NCBI GenBank assembly: GCA_044226785.1
Contig: JBGAGK010000016.1
Span: forward strand, 1-64,000
Length of the DNA: 64,000 nt
Direction of reading: 5' to 3'
Source: TMP-86 sp039807285
GTDB taxonomy: Bacteria; Pseudomonadota; Gammaproteobacteria; Steroidobacterales; Steroidobacteraceae
Below the pieces are notes generated by a model, which was given only the letters and a program-made list of their open reading frames with translations, had not been told where the DNA came from and made no database searches. The first letter of the stretch is position 1. Each line of letters opens with the position of its first letter. Below, in pieces: positions 34,608 to 42,725 of the stretch. The position numbers and the translations under genes were made by a program.

Positions 34608-35942
34608 ATGCGTGTGACGATTTTCGGCTCTGGTTACGTGGGGCTGGTGACCGGAGCGTGCCTGGCCGATGCCGGAAACCATGTGGTCTGCGTGGACGTG
34701 GATCCGCGCAAGATCGACATGCTGAACCGCGGCGAGGTGCCGATCCACGAGCCGGGGCTCGAGAGCCTGATCCGCAAGAATGCCGAGGCCGGCCGCATGC
34801 GCTTCACCCTGGATGCGAAGGAGGGCGTGGAGCACGGCCTGTTCCAGCTCATTTCCGTGGGCACGCCTCCCGATGAAGATGGGTCGGCCGACCTTCGGCA
34901 TGTGCTGACGGTGGCCCGCACCATCGGCCAGCACATGAACGAGTACAAGGTGGTCATGACCAAGTCGACCGTGCCGGTGGGTACTGCGGACAAGGTCAGG
35001 GTCGCGGTGGCCGAGGCGCTGGGCAGCCGCGGGGTGAGCGTCGAATACGACACGGTCTCCAATCCGGAATTCCTGAAGGAAGGCGCGGCCATTTCCGACT
35101 TCATGAAGCCGGACCGCGTGGTCGTGGGGACCGACAATCCGCGCACGGCCGAACTGCTGCGCAGCCTGTACGAACCCTTCACCCGCAATCACGATCGCAT
35201 GATCATCATGGACGTGCGTTCGGCCGAGCTCACCAAGTACGCGGCCAATGCCATGCTGGCCACCAAGATCAGTTTCATGAACGAGCTGGCCAACCTCGCC
35301 GAGCGGTTCGGTGCAGACATCGAGAAGGTGCGTGTGGGCATTGGCTCGGACCCGCGCATCGGGTATTCCTTCATCTATCCGGGTCTCGGGTATGGAGGCT
35401 CCTGTTTTCCGAAGGATGTGCAGGCGCTGGAGCGCTCGGCACAGGATGTTTCCTACGATGCGAGCATCCTCAAGGCGGTGGAGGCCGTCAACCGCCGTCA
35501 GAAGCAGGTGCTGTTCGGGAAGATGCAGAAACACTTCGGAAACCTTGCTGACAAGGTGATCGCGCTGTGGGGTCTGGCATTCAAGCCCAACACCGATGAC
35601 ATGCGCGAGGCGCCGAGCCGGGTCCTGATCGATGCCCTGCTCGCGGCGGGTGCGAAAGTGCAGGCCTACGATCCGGTTGCCATGGAGGAAGCGGGGCGCA
35701 TCTACGCCGGCAAGCCCGGCATCAGCTTCTGCAAGTCGGCAGAAGCCGCGCTCGAAGGTGCTGATGCGCTGGCCATCGTCACCGAGTGGCAGGAATTCCG
35801 GAGTCCGGATTTCGACCGGATCAGCAAGGTCCTGCGCTCGGCCGTGATTTTCGACGGTCGCAATCTGTATGATCCGGCGATGATGGCCCGCTACGGGATC
35901 CGGTATTACGCGATCGGCCGCAGCGCCGCTCCAGGCCCGTGA
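34608..35942 (+). CDS. udg: UDP-glucose 6-dehydrogenase
   Basis: This enzyme oxidises UDP-glucose twice to UDP-glucuronate, the precursor of Ara4N made by the arn genes downstream and possibly of uronic acids in the polysaccharide. The 444-residue protein has the Rossmann loop IFGSGYVGLVTGACLA, ISVGTPPDEDG, TKSTVPVGTA, NPEFLKEGAAI, and GLGYGGSCFPKDV carrying the catalytic Cys near residue 266. An AGGG ribosome site precedes the ATG. The stop overlaps the manC start (TGATG). Confidence 0.95.
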   Translation: MRVTIFGSGYVGLVTGACLADAGNHVVCVDVDPRKIDMLNRGEVPIHEPGLESLIRKNAEAGRMRFTLDAKEGVEHGLFQLISVGTPPDEDGSADLRHVLTVARTIGQHMNEYKVVMTKSTVPVGTADKVRVAVAEALGSRGVSVEYDTVSNPEFLKEGAAISDFMKPDRVVVGTDNPRTAELLRSLYEPFTRNHDRMIIMDVRSAELTKYAANAMLATKISFMNELANLAERFGADIEKVRVGIGSDPRIGYSFIYPGLGYGGSCFPKDVQALERSAQDVSYDASILKAVEAVNRRQKQVLFGKMQKHFGNLADKVIALWGLAFKPNTDDMREAPSRVLIDALLAAGAKVQAYDPVAMEEAGRIYAGKPGISFCKSAEAALEGADALAIVTEWQEFRSPDFDRISKVLRSAVIFDGRNLYDPAMMARYGIRYYAIGRSAAPGP

Positions 35943-37366
35943 TGCCCGGCATCATCCCCGTCATCCTCTCAGGCGGCGCGGGTACGCGGCTGTGGCCGCT
36001 GTCCCGGGAAATGTATCCCAAGCAGCTCCTGCCGCTGACCTCGGAGCGCACCATGCTGCAGGACACGGTGATGCGGCTGGCCGGCATCGAAGGTGCTGGT
36101 GCGCCGATCGTGGTCTGCAACGAAGCACACCGTTTCATGGTGGCCGAACAGTTGCGCAGCATCGACGCGCCGGCCGCGGCCATCCTGCTGGAGCCCGTTG
36201 GCCGCAATACGGCGCCGGCGGTTGCGCTCGCCGCGCTGCATGCCCAGGCCCGGTCCCCTGATGCCACTCTAGTCGTCGCGCCGGCCGATCACCTCATCCG
36301 CGATCCGGGAGCCTTTCGCGCGGCTGCGAAGGTGGCCATCCGGGCGGCGGGCGAGGGCAAGCTGGTGACCTTCGGCGTGGTGGCGCATGCGCCCGAGACC
36401 GGCTACGGCTACATTCGCCGTGGCGCCGGCGCGGGCCCGGCCTTTCCCGTGGCGCAGTTCATCGAAAAACCGGCTTTGCCCAAGGCGCGTGAGTACGTGG
36501 ACTCGGGCGAGTATTACTGGAACAGCGGCATGTTCGTGTTCAAGGCCGCCCGGTTCCTGGCCGAGCTCGAGCGCTTCGCGCCGGCCATCCTCGCAGCGAC
36601 GCGCGCCTCGCTGGCCGCGGCAAAATCGGATCTGGATTTCATCCGCGTGGACCAGGCTGCGTTCGAAGCCTGCCCCAGCGATTCCATCGACTACGCCGTC
36701 ATGGAAAAGACGCAGGACGCCATGGTGGTGCCGCTGGATGCCGGCTGGAGCGATGTGGGCTCCTGGTCCTCGCTGTTCGATGCGCTGCCACCCGATGAGC
36801 AGGGCAATGTGCTTCGGGGCGATGTCCTGGCACATGACTCGACCGACTGCTTCGTGCATTCCACCAGCCGCCTGGTCGCGGTGGTGGGCCTTTCGGATCA
36901 CGTGGTGGTGGAGACCAAGGATGCCGTGCTGGTCGCCCCGAAAGACCGGGTGCAGGATGTCAAGGATCTCGTGGCGCGCATCAAGAAATCCGGCCGCCCG
37001 GAGGCCGGGCTGCATCGCGAGGTGTTCCGTCCCTGGGGGAGCTATGACAGCATCGATTTCGGGGACCGCTTCCAGGTCAAGCGCCTGACCGTCAAGCCCG
37101 GCGCGGTCCTGTCGCTGCAGATGCATCATCACCGCGCCGAGCACTGGATCGTGGTGTCCGGTACCGCGCGCATCACCTGCGATGACAAGGTGTTTCTGCT
37201 GTCGGAAAACGAATCCACCTACATTCCCATCGGTTCGCGCCACCGCATCGAAAACCCCGGCAAGGTGCCGCTGCACATCGTCGAGGTGCAATCGGGCTCC
37301 TATCTGGGCGAGGATGACATCGTGCGGTTCGAGGACAACTACGGCCGGCAGGGAACCAGTACTTGA
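35942..37366 (+). CDS. manC: Mannose-1-phosphate guanylyltransferase / mannose-6-phosphate isomerase
   Basis: A bifunctional type II enzyme of 474 residues that makes GDP-mannose and interconverts Fru-6-P and Man-6-P. The pyrophosphorylase domain begins with VILSGGAGTRLWPLSREMYP and contains FIEKPALPKAREYV. The C-terminal cupin isomerase domain carries RPWGSYDSIDFGDRFQVK and MHHHRAEHWIVVSGTA. It supplies gmd/fcl and any mannosyltransferase. It overlaps udg by one base and manB by four. Confidence 0.95.
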   Translation: MPGIIPVILSGGAGTRLWPLSREMYPKQLLPLTSERTMLQDTVMRLAGIEGAGAPIVVCNEAHRFMVAEQLRSIDAPAAAILLEPVGRNTAPAVALAALHAQARSPDATLVVAPADHLIRDPGAFRAAAKVAIRAAGEGKLVTFGVVAHAPETGYGYIRRGAGAGPAFPVAQFIEKPALPKAREYVDSGEYYWNSGMFVFKAARFLAELERFAPAILAATRASLAAAKSDLDFIRVDQAAFEACPSDSIDYAVMEKTQDAMVVPLDAGWSDVGSWSSLFDALPPDEQGNVLRGDVLAHDSTDCFVHSTSRLVAVVGLSDHVVVETKDAVLVAPKDRVQDVKDLVARIKKSGRPEAGLHREVFRPWGSYDSIDFGDRFQVKRLTVKPGAVLSLQMHHHRAEHWIVVSGTARITCDDKVFLLSENESTYIPIGSRHRIENPGKVPLHIVEVQSGSYLGEDDIVRFEDNYGRQGTST

Positions 37367-38736
37367 AGCCCATCACCGCGTTCAAGGCCTACGATCTGCG
37401 GGGCCGCATCCCCGATGAGCTGAACGAAGACATCGCCTATGCCGTGGGTCGGGGAGTGGCGCAATTCCTTTCCCCTGCGCGCATCGCAGTGGGGCGCGAC
37501 ATCCGACTGTCCAGCGAGTCCCTGCTCGATGCCCTGTGCCGGGGGTTGAACGATGCGGGCGTCGATGCCCATGACATCGGCATCTGTGGCACGGAGGGCG
37601 TGTATTTCGCCACTTTCCACGGCGGTTACGACGGGGGTGTCATGGTCACCGCCAGCCACAACCCGGCCGACTACAACGGCATGAAGTTCGTGCGCGAGGG
37701 CTCGCGGCCCATCAGCGGCGACAACGGCCTGAAGGACATCCGCGCGTTTGCCGAGCGCGGGGAATTTCCGGCGGCTTCCCGCCGTGGCTCGCGCATTTCC
37801 ACCGACGTTCAGCAAGCCTACGTCGAACACCTGCTGAGCTACCTCGACCGCTCCCGGCTCAAACCCCTGAGGATCGTGGTGAACGCCGGAAATGGCGGTG
37901 CAGGCCTGGTGGTGGACCAGCTCGAGCCCCACCTGCCGTTCCAGTTCATCAGGATCCATCATCAGCCCGATGGCCATTTCCCCAATGGCATCCCCAATCC
38001 CATGCTGGTGGAAAACCGTGCATCGACGGTGGCGGCCATCGAGGCATCCGGCGCCGACATGGGCCTGGCCTGGGACGGGGATTTCGACCGTTGCTTTTTC
38101 TTCGACGAGACCGGGGCTTTCGTCGAGGGCTACTACATCGTGGGCCTGCTGGCATCGGTACTGCTTCGGGGGGAGCCGGGCGGGCGCGTGGTGCACGATC
38201 CGCGCCTGACCTGGAATACCGTGGACATCGTCAGGCGCTGCGGGGGTACGCCCGTGCTGTCCAGATCCGGGCATGCCTTCATCAAGCAGGTCATGCGGGA
38301 GGTGGACGCTGTGTATGGCGGGGAGATGAGCGCGCACCACTATTTCCGGCGCTTTGCCTATTGCGACAGCGGCATGATTCCATGGCTCCTCATGGCGCAG
38401 ATCCTGAGCGAAACCGGACAGCCGCTGTCGGCGCTGGTGGCGGAGCGCGTCCGGGCGTACCCGGTCAGCGGTGAGCTGAACTATCGCGTACCTGACGCGA
38501 AGACGGCCATCGCGGCAGTCGAGGCGCGCTACCTGCCAGGCGCTTCGGGCGTGGACCGGACCGATGGCCTCTCGCTGGAATTCCCCGATTGGCGCTTCAA
38601 CCTGCGCAGCTCCAATACCGAACCGCTCCTGCGCCTGAACGTCGAGGCGCGAGGCTCGGCTGCACTGATGGCCGACAGGACCGCGGAGGTGCTTGCGCTC
38701 CTCTCGACCCAGGGAGCCGTGCCGGCCGACCACTGA
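37363..38736 (+). CDS. manB: Phosphomannomutase
   Basis: A 457-residue alpha-D-phosphohexomutase interconverting Man-6-P and Man-1-P for manC (it may also act on glucose phosphates). It shows FKAYDLRGRIPDELN at the start, the phosphoserine loop TASHNPADYNGMK near residue 99, the metal loop WDGDFDRCFFFD near residue 238 and the phosphate-binding RSSNTEPLLRLN near the end. The start is TTG overlapping the manC stop (TTGA). Confidence 0.93.
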   Translation: MKPITAFKAYDLRGRIPDELNEDIAYAVGRGVAQFLSPARIAVGRDIRLSSESLLDALCRGLNDAGVDAHDIGICGTEGVYFATFHGGYDGGVMVTASHNPADYNGMKFVREGSRPISGDNGLKDIRAFAERGEFPAASRRGSRISTDVQQAYVEHLLSYLDRSRLKPLRIVVNAGNGGAGLVVDQLEPHLPFQFIRIHHQPDGHFPNGIPNPMLVENRASTVAAIEASGADMGLAWDGDFDRCFFFDETGAFVEGYYIVGLLASVLLRGEPGGRVVHDPRLTWNTVDIVRRCGGTPVLSRSGHAFIKQVMREVDAVYGGEMSAHHYFRRFAYCDSGMIPWLLMAQILSETGQPLSALVAERVRAYPVSGELNYRVPDAKTAIAAVEARYLPGASGVDRTDGLSLEFPDWRFNLRSSNTEPLLRLNVEARGSAALMADRTAEVLALLSTQGAVPADH

Positions 38737-38758
38737 ATTTCGGCCTCTGGAAATCGGC

Positions 38759-38764
38759 TACAAT
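38759..38764 (+). promoter_or_regulatory. Possible -10 element for the arn operon
   Basis: TACAAT sits 28 bases before the arnC ATG in the 55-base gap after manB, within GGCTACAATCCCGGC. It resembles the CTACAATTCACGGC seen before the wbpM-like gene. No good -35 is visible at 16-18 bases. I see no PmrA-type or PhoP-type direct repeat nearby, although arn operons of enteric bacteria are controlled that way. Confidence 0.3.
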
Positions 38765-38791
38765 CCCGGCTTTTGCGGCCAAGGAGTCGCG

Positions 38792-39787
38792 ATGTCGGCC
38801 GACCTGCCGGTGCTCAGCGTGGTCATTCCGGTGTACAACGAGGAGGCAGTGCTGCCGGCGTTGTTTGCCCGTCTGTACCCGGCGCTCGATGCCCTGAATA
38901 CCTCGTACGAGATCGTGTTCGTCAACGACGGCAGCAAGGACCGCTCGGCGGCATTGCTGCGCGCACAGTTCGAACAGCGGCCGACCGAGACCCGAGTGGT
39001 GCTGTTCCATGCCAATTTCGGGCAGCACTCGGCGGTGATGGCCGGGCTGTCCTATGCCCGGGGCCGGCACGTCATCACCATGGATGCCGATCTGCAGAAT
39101 CCGCCGGAGGAGGCTGGCAAGATCCTGAAGCTCCTGGAGGAGGGTTACGACTACGTGGGCACGGTGCGCCAGCAGCGTCAGGACGTGTGGTGGCGCCGGG
39201 TGCTCTCGCGCGCCATCAACCGGCTGCGCGAGTGGATCACGCCCATCCGGATCGCCGATCAGGGCTGCATGATGCGCGGCTACGGTCGGGGCGTGGTGAC
39301 GGCGCTGAACCAGACCCACGAGGTCAACACCTTTATCCCGGCGCTGGCCTCGCTGTATGCCATGCATCCGATCGAGATTCCGATCGCACACGAGGAGCGC
39401 GCGGCGGGGCAGTCCAAGTACTCGCTGTATTCGCTGGTGCGACTGAATTTCGACCTGGTCACAGGTTTCTCGCTGGTGCCGCTGCAGCTGTTCTCCATGA
39501 TCGGCATGGCGGTGTCGGTCCTCTCGGCAATGCTGGTGGTGGTGCTGTTCGTGCGCCGCCTGGTCGTGGGACCGGAGGCTCAAGGGTTGTTCACCCTGTT
39601 CGGCATCGTGTTCTTCCTGATCGGCATTGCGCTGTTCGGCATCGGCTTGCTGGGCGAATACGTGGGCCGCATGTACCTGCAGGTGCGGGCGCGGCCACGC
39701 TACATCGTGCAGGCCGTGCTCGAATCCGAGGCATCGCCGCCCCTGTCAGTGCTGGATACGCAGCGGTTGCCCGCACGGGTCGGCTGA
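38792..39787 (+). CDS. arnC: Undecaprenyl-phosphate Ara4FN transferase
   Basis: ArnC moves 4-deoxy-4-formamido-L-arabinose from UDP to undecaprenyl phosphate. The 331-residue GT2 protein has LSVVIPVYNEEAVLPALFAR, FVNDGSKDRS near residue 47, FHANFGQHSAVMAGL, TMDADLQNPPEE, the QGCMMRGY segment and two C-terminal transmembrane helices, as in DPM1/ArnC-type enzymes. An AAGGAG ribosome site precedes ATG 38792; upstream starts in the same frame overlap manB. It is the first gene of a tightly packed arn operon. Confidence 0.93.
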   Translation: MSADLPVLSVVIPVYNEEAVLPALFARLYPALDALNTSYEIVFVNDGSKDRSAALLRAQFEQRPTETRVVLFHANFGQHSAVMAGLSYARGRHVITMDADLQNPPEEAGKILKLLEEGYDYVGTVRQQRQDVWWRRVLSRAINRLREWITPIRIADQGCMMRGYGRGVVTALNQTHEVNTFIPALASLYAMHPIEIPIAHEERAAGQSKYSLYSLVRLNFDLVTGFSLVPLQLFSMIGMAVSVLSAMLVVVLFVRRLVVGPEAQGLFTLFGIVFFLIGIALFGIGLLGEYVGRMYLQVRARPRYIVQAVLESEASPPLSVLDTQRLPARVG

Positions 39788-39788
39788 G

Positions 39789-40715
39789 GTGGCGAGCTGC
39801 ATCGTATTCGCCTACAGCGAGGTGGGCGTCCGCTGTCTCGAGGTACTCGTTCGACAGGGCCTGTCCGTGCCGCTCCTGTTCACCCATGCGGACGATCCGG
39901 GTGAGACGCGCTGGTTCGGGAGCGTGGCGCAACTGGCCGGGCGGCAGGGGATCCCGACGGTCATGCCGGATGACCCGAATCGCCCCGAGTGGCTGGCGCG
40001 CGGCCGGGCGCTCGCGCCTGATTTCCTGTTCTCCTTCTACTACCGCCACATGCTCGGTGCCGACTGGTTGAGGCTGCCCTCACGGGGCGCGCTGAACATG
40101 CATGGCTCGCTACTGCCGAGCTACCGGGGGCGTGCTCCGGTGCATTGGGCCATCCTGAACGGCGAGGCTCAGACCGGCGCGAGCCTCCACTACATGCTGG
40201 AAAAGCCCGATGCGGGTGCACTGGTGGATCAGCAGGCGGTGCCCATCCGATTGAATGACGATGCCCTGACCGTCTCACGTGCGGTGGCCGGGGCCGCAGC
40301 GCTGGTGCTGGCACGCTCGCTCCCGGCGTTGCTGGCCGGCACGGCGCCGGCGGTGCCGCTGGATCTCGCCAGCGGGAGCTACTTCGGCCGTCGCCGGCCT
40401 GAGGATGGGCGCATCGACTGGCGTCAGGGATCACGCCGGATCCACGACCTGGTCCGTGCCGTGGCGCCCCCGTTCCCCGGTGCCTTCAGCGAGGTGCGTG
40501 GCATGAAGACATTCTTCTGGGAGACGAGGCTGGATGACGGCGCGCCTCGCCATCCCGGCCAGGCGCCCTGCCTTTACCTGCAGCCTGATGGCTGGTATGC
40601 GGATTGCCTGGACGGGCGCAGGCTCAGGCTCACGCGACTTGCAGTGGAAGGGCGCGAGCTCGACGCAGGCGAAATCCCCTCAGGCTGGTCGGAGCAGCCG
40701 GTTCCCCTCCATTGA
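39789..40715 (+). CDS. arnA: UDP-Ara4N formyltransferase (ArnA N-terminal half as separate gene)
   Basis: A 308-residue methionyl-tRNA formyltransferase-like protein corresponding to the N-terminal domain of E. coli ArnA. It N-formylates UDP-Ara4N from 10-formyl-tetrahydrofolate. The catalytic Asn103 and His105 in LNMHGSLLPSYRGRAPVHW and Asp141 in KPDAGALVDQ sit at nearly the same positions as in ArnA. The protein stops where ArnA would continue into the dehydrogenase; that half is the next gene. The start is GTG at 39789, one base after the arnC stop; the longer open frame overlaps arnC. Confidence 0.9.
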   Translation: MASCIVFAYSEVGVRCLEVLVRQGLSVPLLFTHADDPGETRWFGSVAQLAGRQGIPTVMPDDPNRPEWLARGRALAPDFLFSFYYRHMLGADWLRLPSRGALNMHGSLLPSYRGRAPVHWAILNGEAQTGASLHYMLEKPDAGALVDQQAVPIRLNDDALTVSRAVAGAAALVLARSLPALLAGTAPAVPLDLASGSYFGRRRPEDGRIDWRQGSRRIHDLVRAVAPPFPGAFSEVRGMKTFFWETRLDDGAPRHPGQAPCLYLQPDGWYADCLDGRRLRLTRLAVEGRELDAGEIPSGWSEQPVPLH

Positions 40716-40735
40716 TTCCCCATGACGAGGCAAAC

Positions 40736-41785
40736 ATGAAGAACATCCTGATTCTCGGTGTCAACGGCTTCATCGGCCATCACCTGAGCAAGTACCTCCT
40801 CGCCAACACCGACTGGCACATCTACGGCATGGACCTGCAGTCCGAGCGGGTCGCCTCCATGCTCGGCAATCCGCGGTTTCATTTCGTCGAGGGCGACATC
40901 ACCATCAACCTGGAGTGGGTGGAGTATCACGTGCGCAAGTGCGACGTGATCCTGCCGCTGGTGGCCATCGCCACGCCCGCCACCTACGTGCGCGAGCCGC
41001 TGCGGGTGTTCGAACTGGACTTCGAGGCCAATCTGCCCATCATCCGGCACTGCGTGAAGTACCGGAAGCGCGTGGTGTTTCCCTCGACGTCGGAAGTTTA
41101 CGGCGCTTGCCGCGACAAGGAGTTCGACCCGGAGACCTCCGACCTGGTGCTGGGCCCCATCCACAAGCAGCGCTGGATCTACTCCTGCGTCAAGCAGCTC
41201 CTCGACCGCATCATCTATGCCTACGGTCAGCAGGGGCTGCAGTTCACGCTGTTCCGGCCCTTCAACTGGATCGGCTCCGGCCTCGACAGCATGGACGAGT
41301 CGAAGGAGGGAAGTTCGCGCGTGCTCACACAGTTTCTGGGGCACATCGTCCGCGGCGAGCCCATCAAGCTGGTCGATGGGGGCAACCAGACCCGTGCCTT
41401 CACCTACATCGATGACGCGGTGGATTGCCTGACCCGGGTGCTGGCCAATCGCGACGGTGTGGCCGACGGCAAGATCTACAACATCGGCAATCCGGCCAAT
41501 CTGTACTCGATCCGTGAACTGGCCAACATGATGCTGGAGATTGCGCGTTCGAGGCCGGAGTATGCGGCGAATGCCGCCAGGACCCGGCTGGTGGAAGTGA
41601 GCTCCGGTGATTATTACGGCAAGGGGTATGCCGACATCCCGGCACGGCTTCCCTCGATCAGGAATACCACGGCAGAGCTGGGCTGGAAGCCCAGCACCGA
41701 CATGCGCACCGCGCTGAACGCGATCTTCGATGCCTACGCGCACGCGCTGCCGAGTGCTTCAGCATTGCTGTCGCGGGATGCCTGA
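40736..41785 (+). CDS. UDP-glucuronate decarboxylase (ArnA C-terminal half as separate gene)
   Basis: A 349-residue SDR enzyme matching the C-terminal domain of ArnA, which oxidatively decarboxylates UDP-GlcA to UDP-4-keto-arabinose. It has ILILGVNGFIGHHLSKYL, VAIATPATYVREPLRVFELD, STSEVYG with Ser119 and Glu120, IYSCVKQLLDRIIY with Tyr149 and Lys153, and the late RLPSIRNT arginine. The 30-residue spacing between Ser119 and Tyr149 is, as I recall, the same as in E. coli ArnA. It has its own ATG 20 bases after the formyltransferase, and no linker sequence joins the two halves. Confidence 0.9.
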   Translation: MKNILILGVNGFIGHHLSKYLLANTDWHIYGMDLQSERVASMLGNPRFHFVEGDITINLEWVEYHVRKCDVILPLVAIATPATYVREPLRVFELDFEANLPIIRHCVKYRKRVVFPSTSEVYGACRDKEFDPETSDLVLGPIHKQRWIYSCVKQLLDRIIYAYGQQGLQFTLFRPFNWIGSGLDSMDESKEGSSRVLTQFLGHIVRGEPIKLVDGGNQTRAFTYIDDAVDCLTRVLANRDGVADGKIYNIGNPANLYSIRELANMMLEIARSRPEYAANAARTRLVEVSSGDYYGKGYADIPARLPSIRNTTAELGWKPSTDMRTALNAIFDAYAHALPSASALLSRDA

Positions 41786-42725
41786 ATTGCCTGACTCTTC
41801 GGCGCGCCTCATCGGCCTCAAGGTCGATGTGGATACCCTGCGGGGCACGCGTGAGGGCGTGCCAGCACTGGTCAGCCTGCTGAAACGCCATGGGGCAGAT
41901 GCCACGTTCTATTTCTCGGTGGGGCCGGATCACACCGGCCGCGCCCTGCGGCGCGCTTTCCGCCCTGGCTTTGCAAGCAAGGTGGTCAGGACCTCGGTCA
42001 TCAGGCATTACGGCCTGAAGACCCTGATGTATGGGGTGCTGCTGCCGGGGCCTCACATCGGCCGAAGAGCCGGCGATGTCATGCGCGCGACCCGTGATGC
42101 CGGTTTCGAGGTGGGGCTCCATACCCATGACCATGTGCGCTGGCAGGATTTCGTGGCGCGCCGGGACCGGCGCTGGACGCAACGCGAATTCATGCGTGGC
42201 ATGGACGCGTTCACCGAGGTCTTCGGCGAACCGCCCGCTTCGCATGCGGCGGCCGGCTGGCAGATGAATGATCATGCGCTGGTGCTCGAGGTGGAATCGG
42301 GTCTTGCCTACGCCAGTGATTGCCGGGGTACGGGACCTTTCTACCCGAAGCTGACCTCGGGCGCGCGGGGTTGTCTTCAGTTGCCCACCACATTGCCGAC
42401 CTTCGATGAGCTGCTGGGCCGTGATGGCATCGATGAGCACCGGCTGGCCGATGCGGTGTTCGAGCAGATCGAACGCTCTCCGGTGCGCGAGCCACAGGTG
42501 TTCACGCTGCACGCGGAACTGGAAGGCATGTTGCTGATCGACGCATTCGACCGATTGGTGAGCCGATGCCGGCAGGCCGGCATGCAGCTGGTGCGGCTTT
42601 CCTCCATCGCACAATGGGCTCGGGGGAGGACGATTGCGCAGGCCGAAATGATCCAGGGTGAAGTTGCGGGTCGTTCCGGGCGGCTTGCCGTGCAGGGGCC
42701 TGAGATGCTGGCCGGTCACGCATGA
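41778..42725 (+). CDS. arnD: 4-deoxy-4-formamido-L-arabinose-phosphoundecaprenol deformylase
   Basis: ArnD removes the formyl group from undecaprenyl-phosphate-Ara4FN. The 315-residue NodB/polysaccharide-deacetylase-fold protein shows GLKVDVDTLRGTREGVPALV (first metal aspartates), FYFSVGPDHTGR, EVGLHTHDHVRWQ (metal histidines), AAAGWQMND, YASDCRGTGPF and FTLHAELEGM, matching E. coli ArnD block by block. The ATG overlaps the end of the decarboxylase by eight bases, and the stop overlaps arnT by four. Confidence 0.93.
   Translation: MPELPDSSARLIGLKVDVDTLRGTREGVPALVSLLKRHGADATFYFSVGPDHTGRALRRAFRPGFASKVVRTSVIRHYGLKTLMYGVLLPGPHIGRRAGDVMRATRDAGFEVGLHTHDHVRWQDFVARRDRRWTQREFMRGMDAFTEVFGEPPASHAAAGWQMNDHALVLEVESGLAYASDCRGTGPFYPKLTSGARGCLQLPTTLPTFDELLGRDGIDEHRLADAVFEQIERSPVREPQVFTLHAELEGMLLIDAFDRLVSRCRQAGMQLVRLSSIAQWARGRTIAQAEMIQGEVAGRSGRLAVQGPEMLAGHA

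Noticed and set aside
38773..40071. A 432-codon plus-strand frame covering arnC and the start of the formyltransferase gene
   Set aside because: It is another frame of arnC, whose motifs are in the frame starting at 38792; its composition is Arg/Gly-rich with no motif.
39787..40736. The two ArnA halves as a frameshifted ArnA pseudogene
   Set aside because: The formyltransferase ends in its own stop after a complete domain, and the decarboxylase has its own ATG and full N-terminal Rossmann motif after a 20-base gap. The split is genuine.
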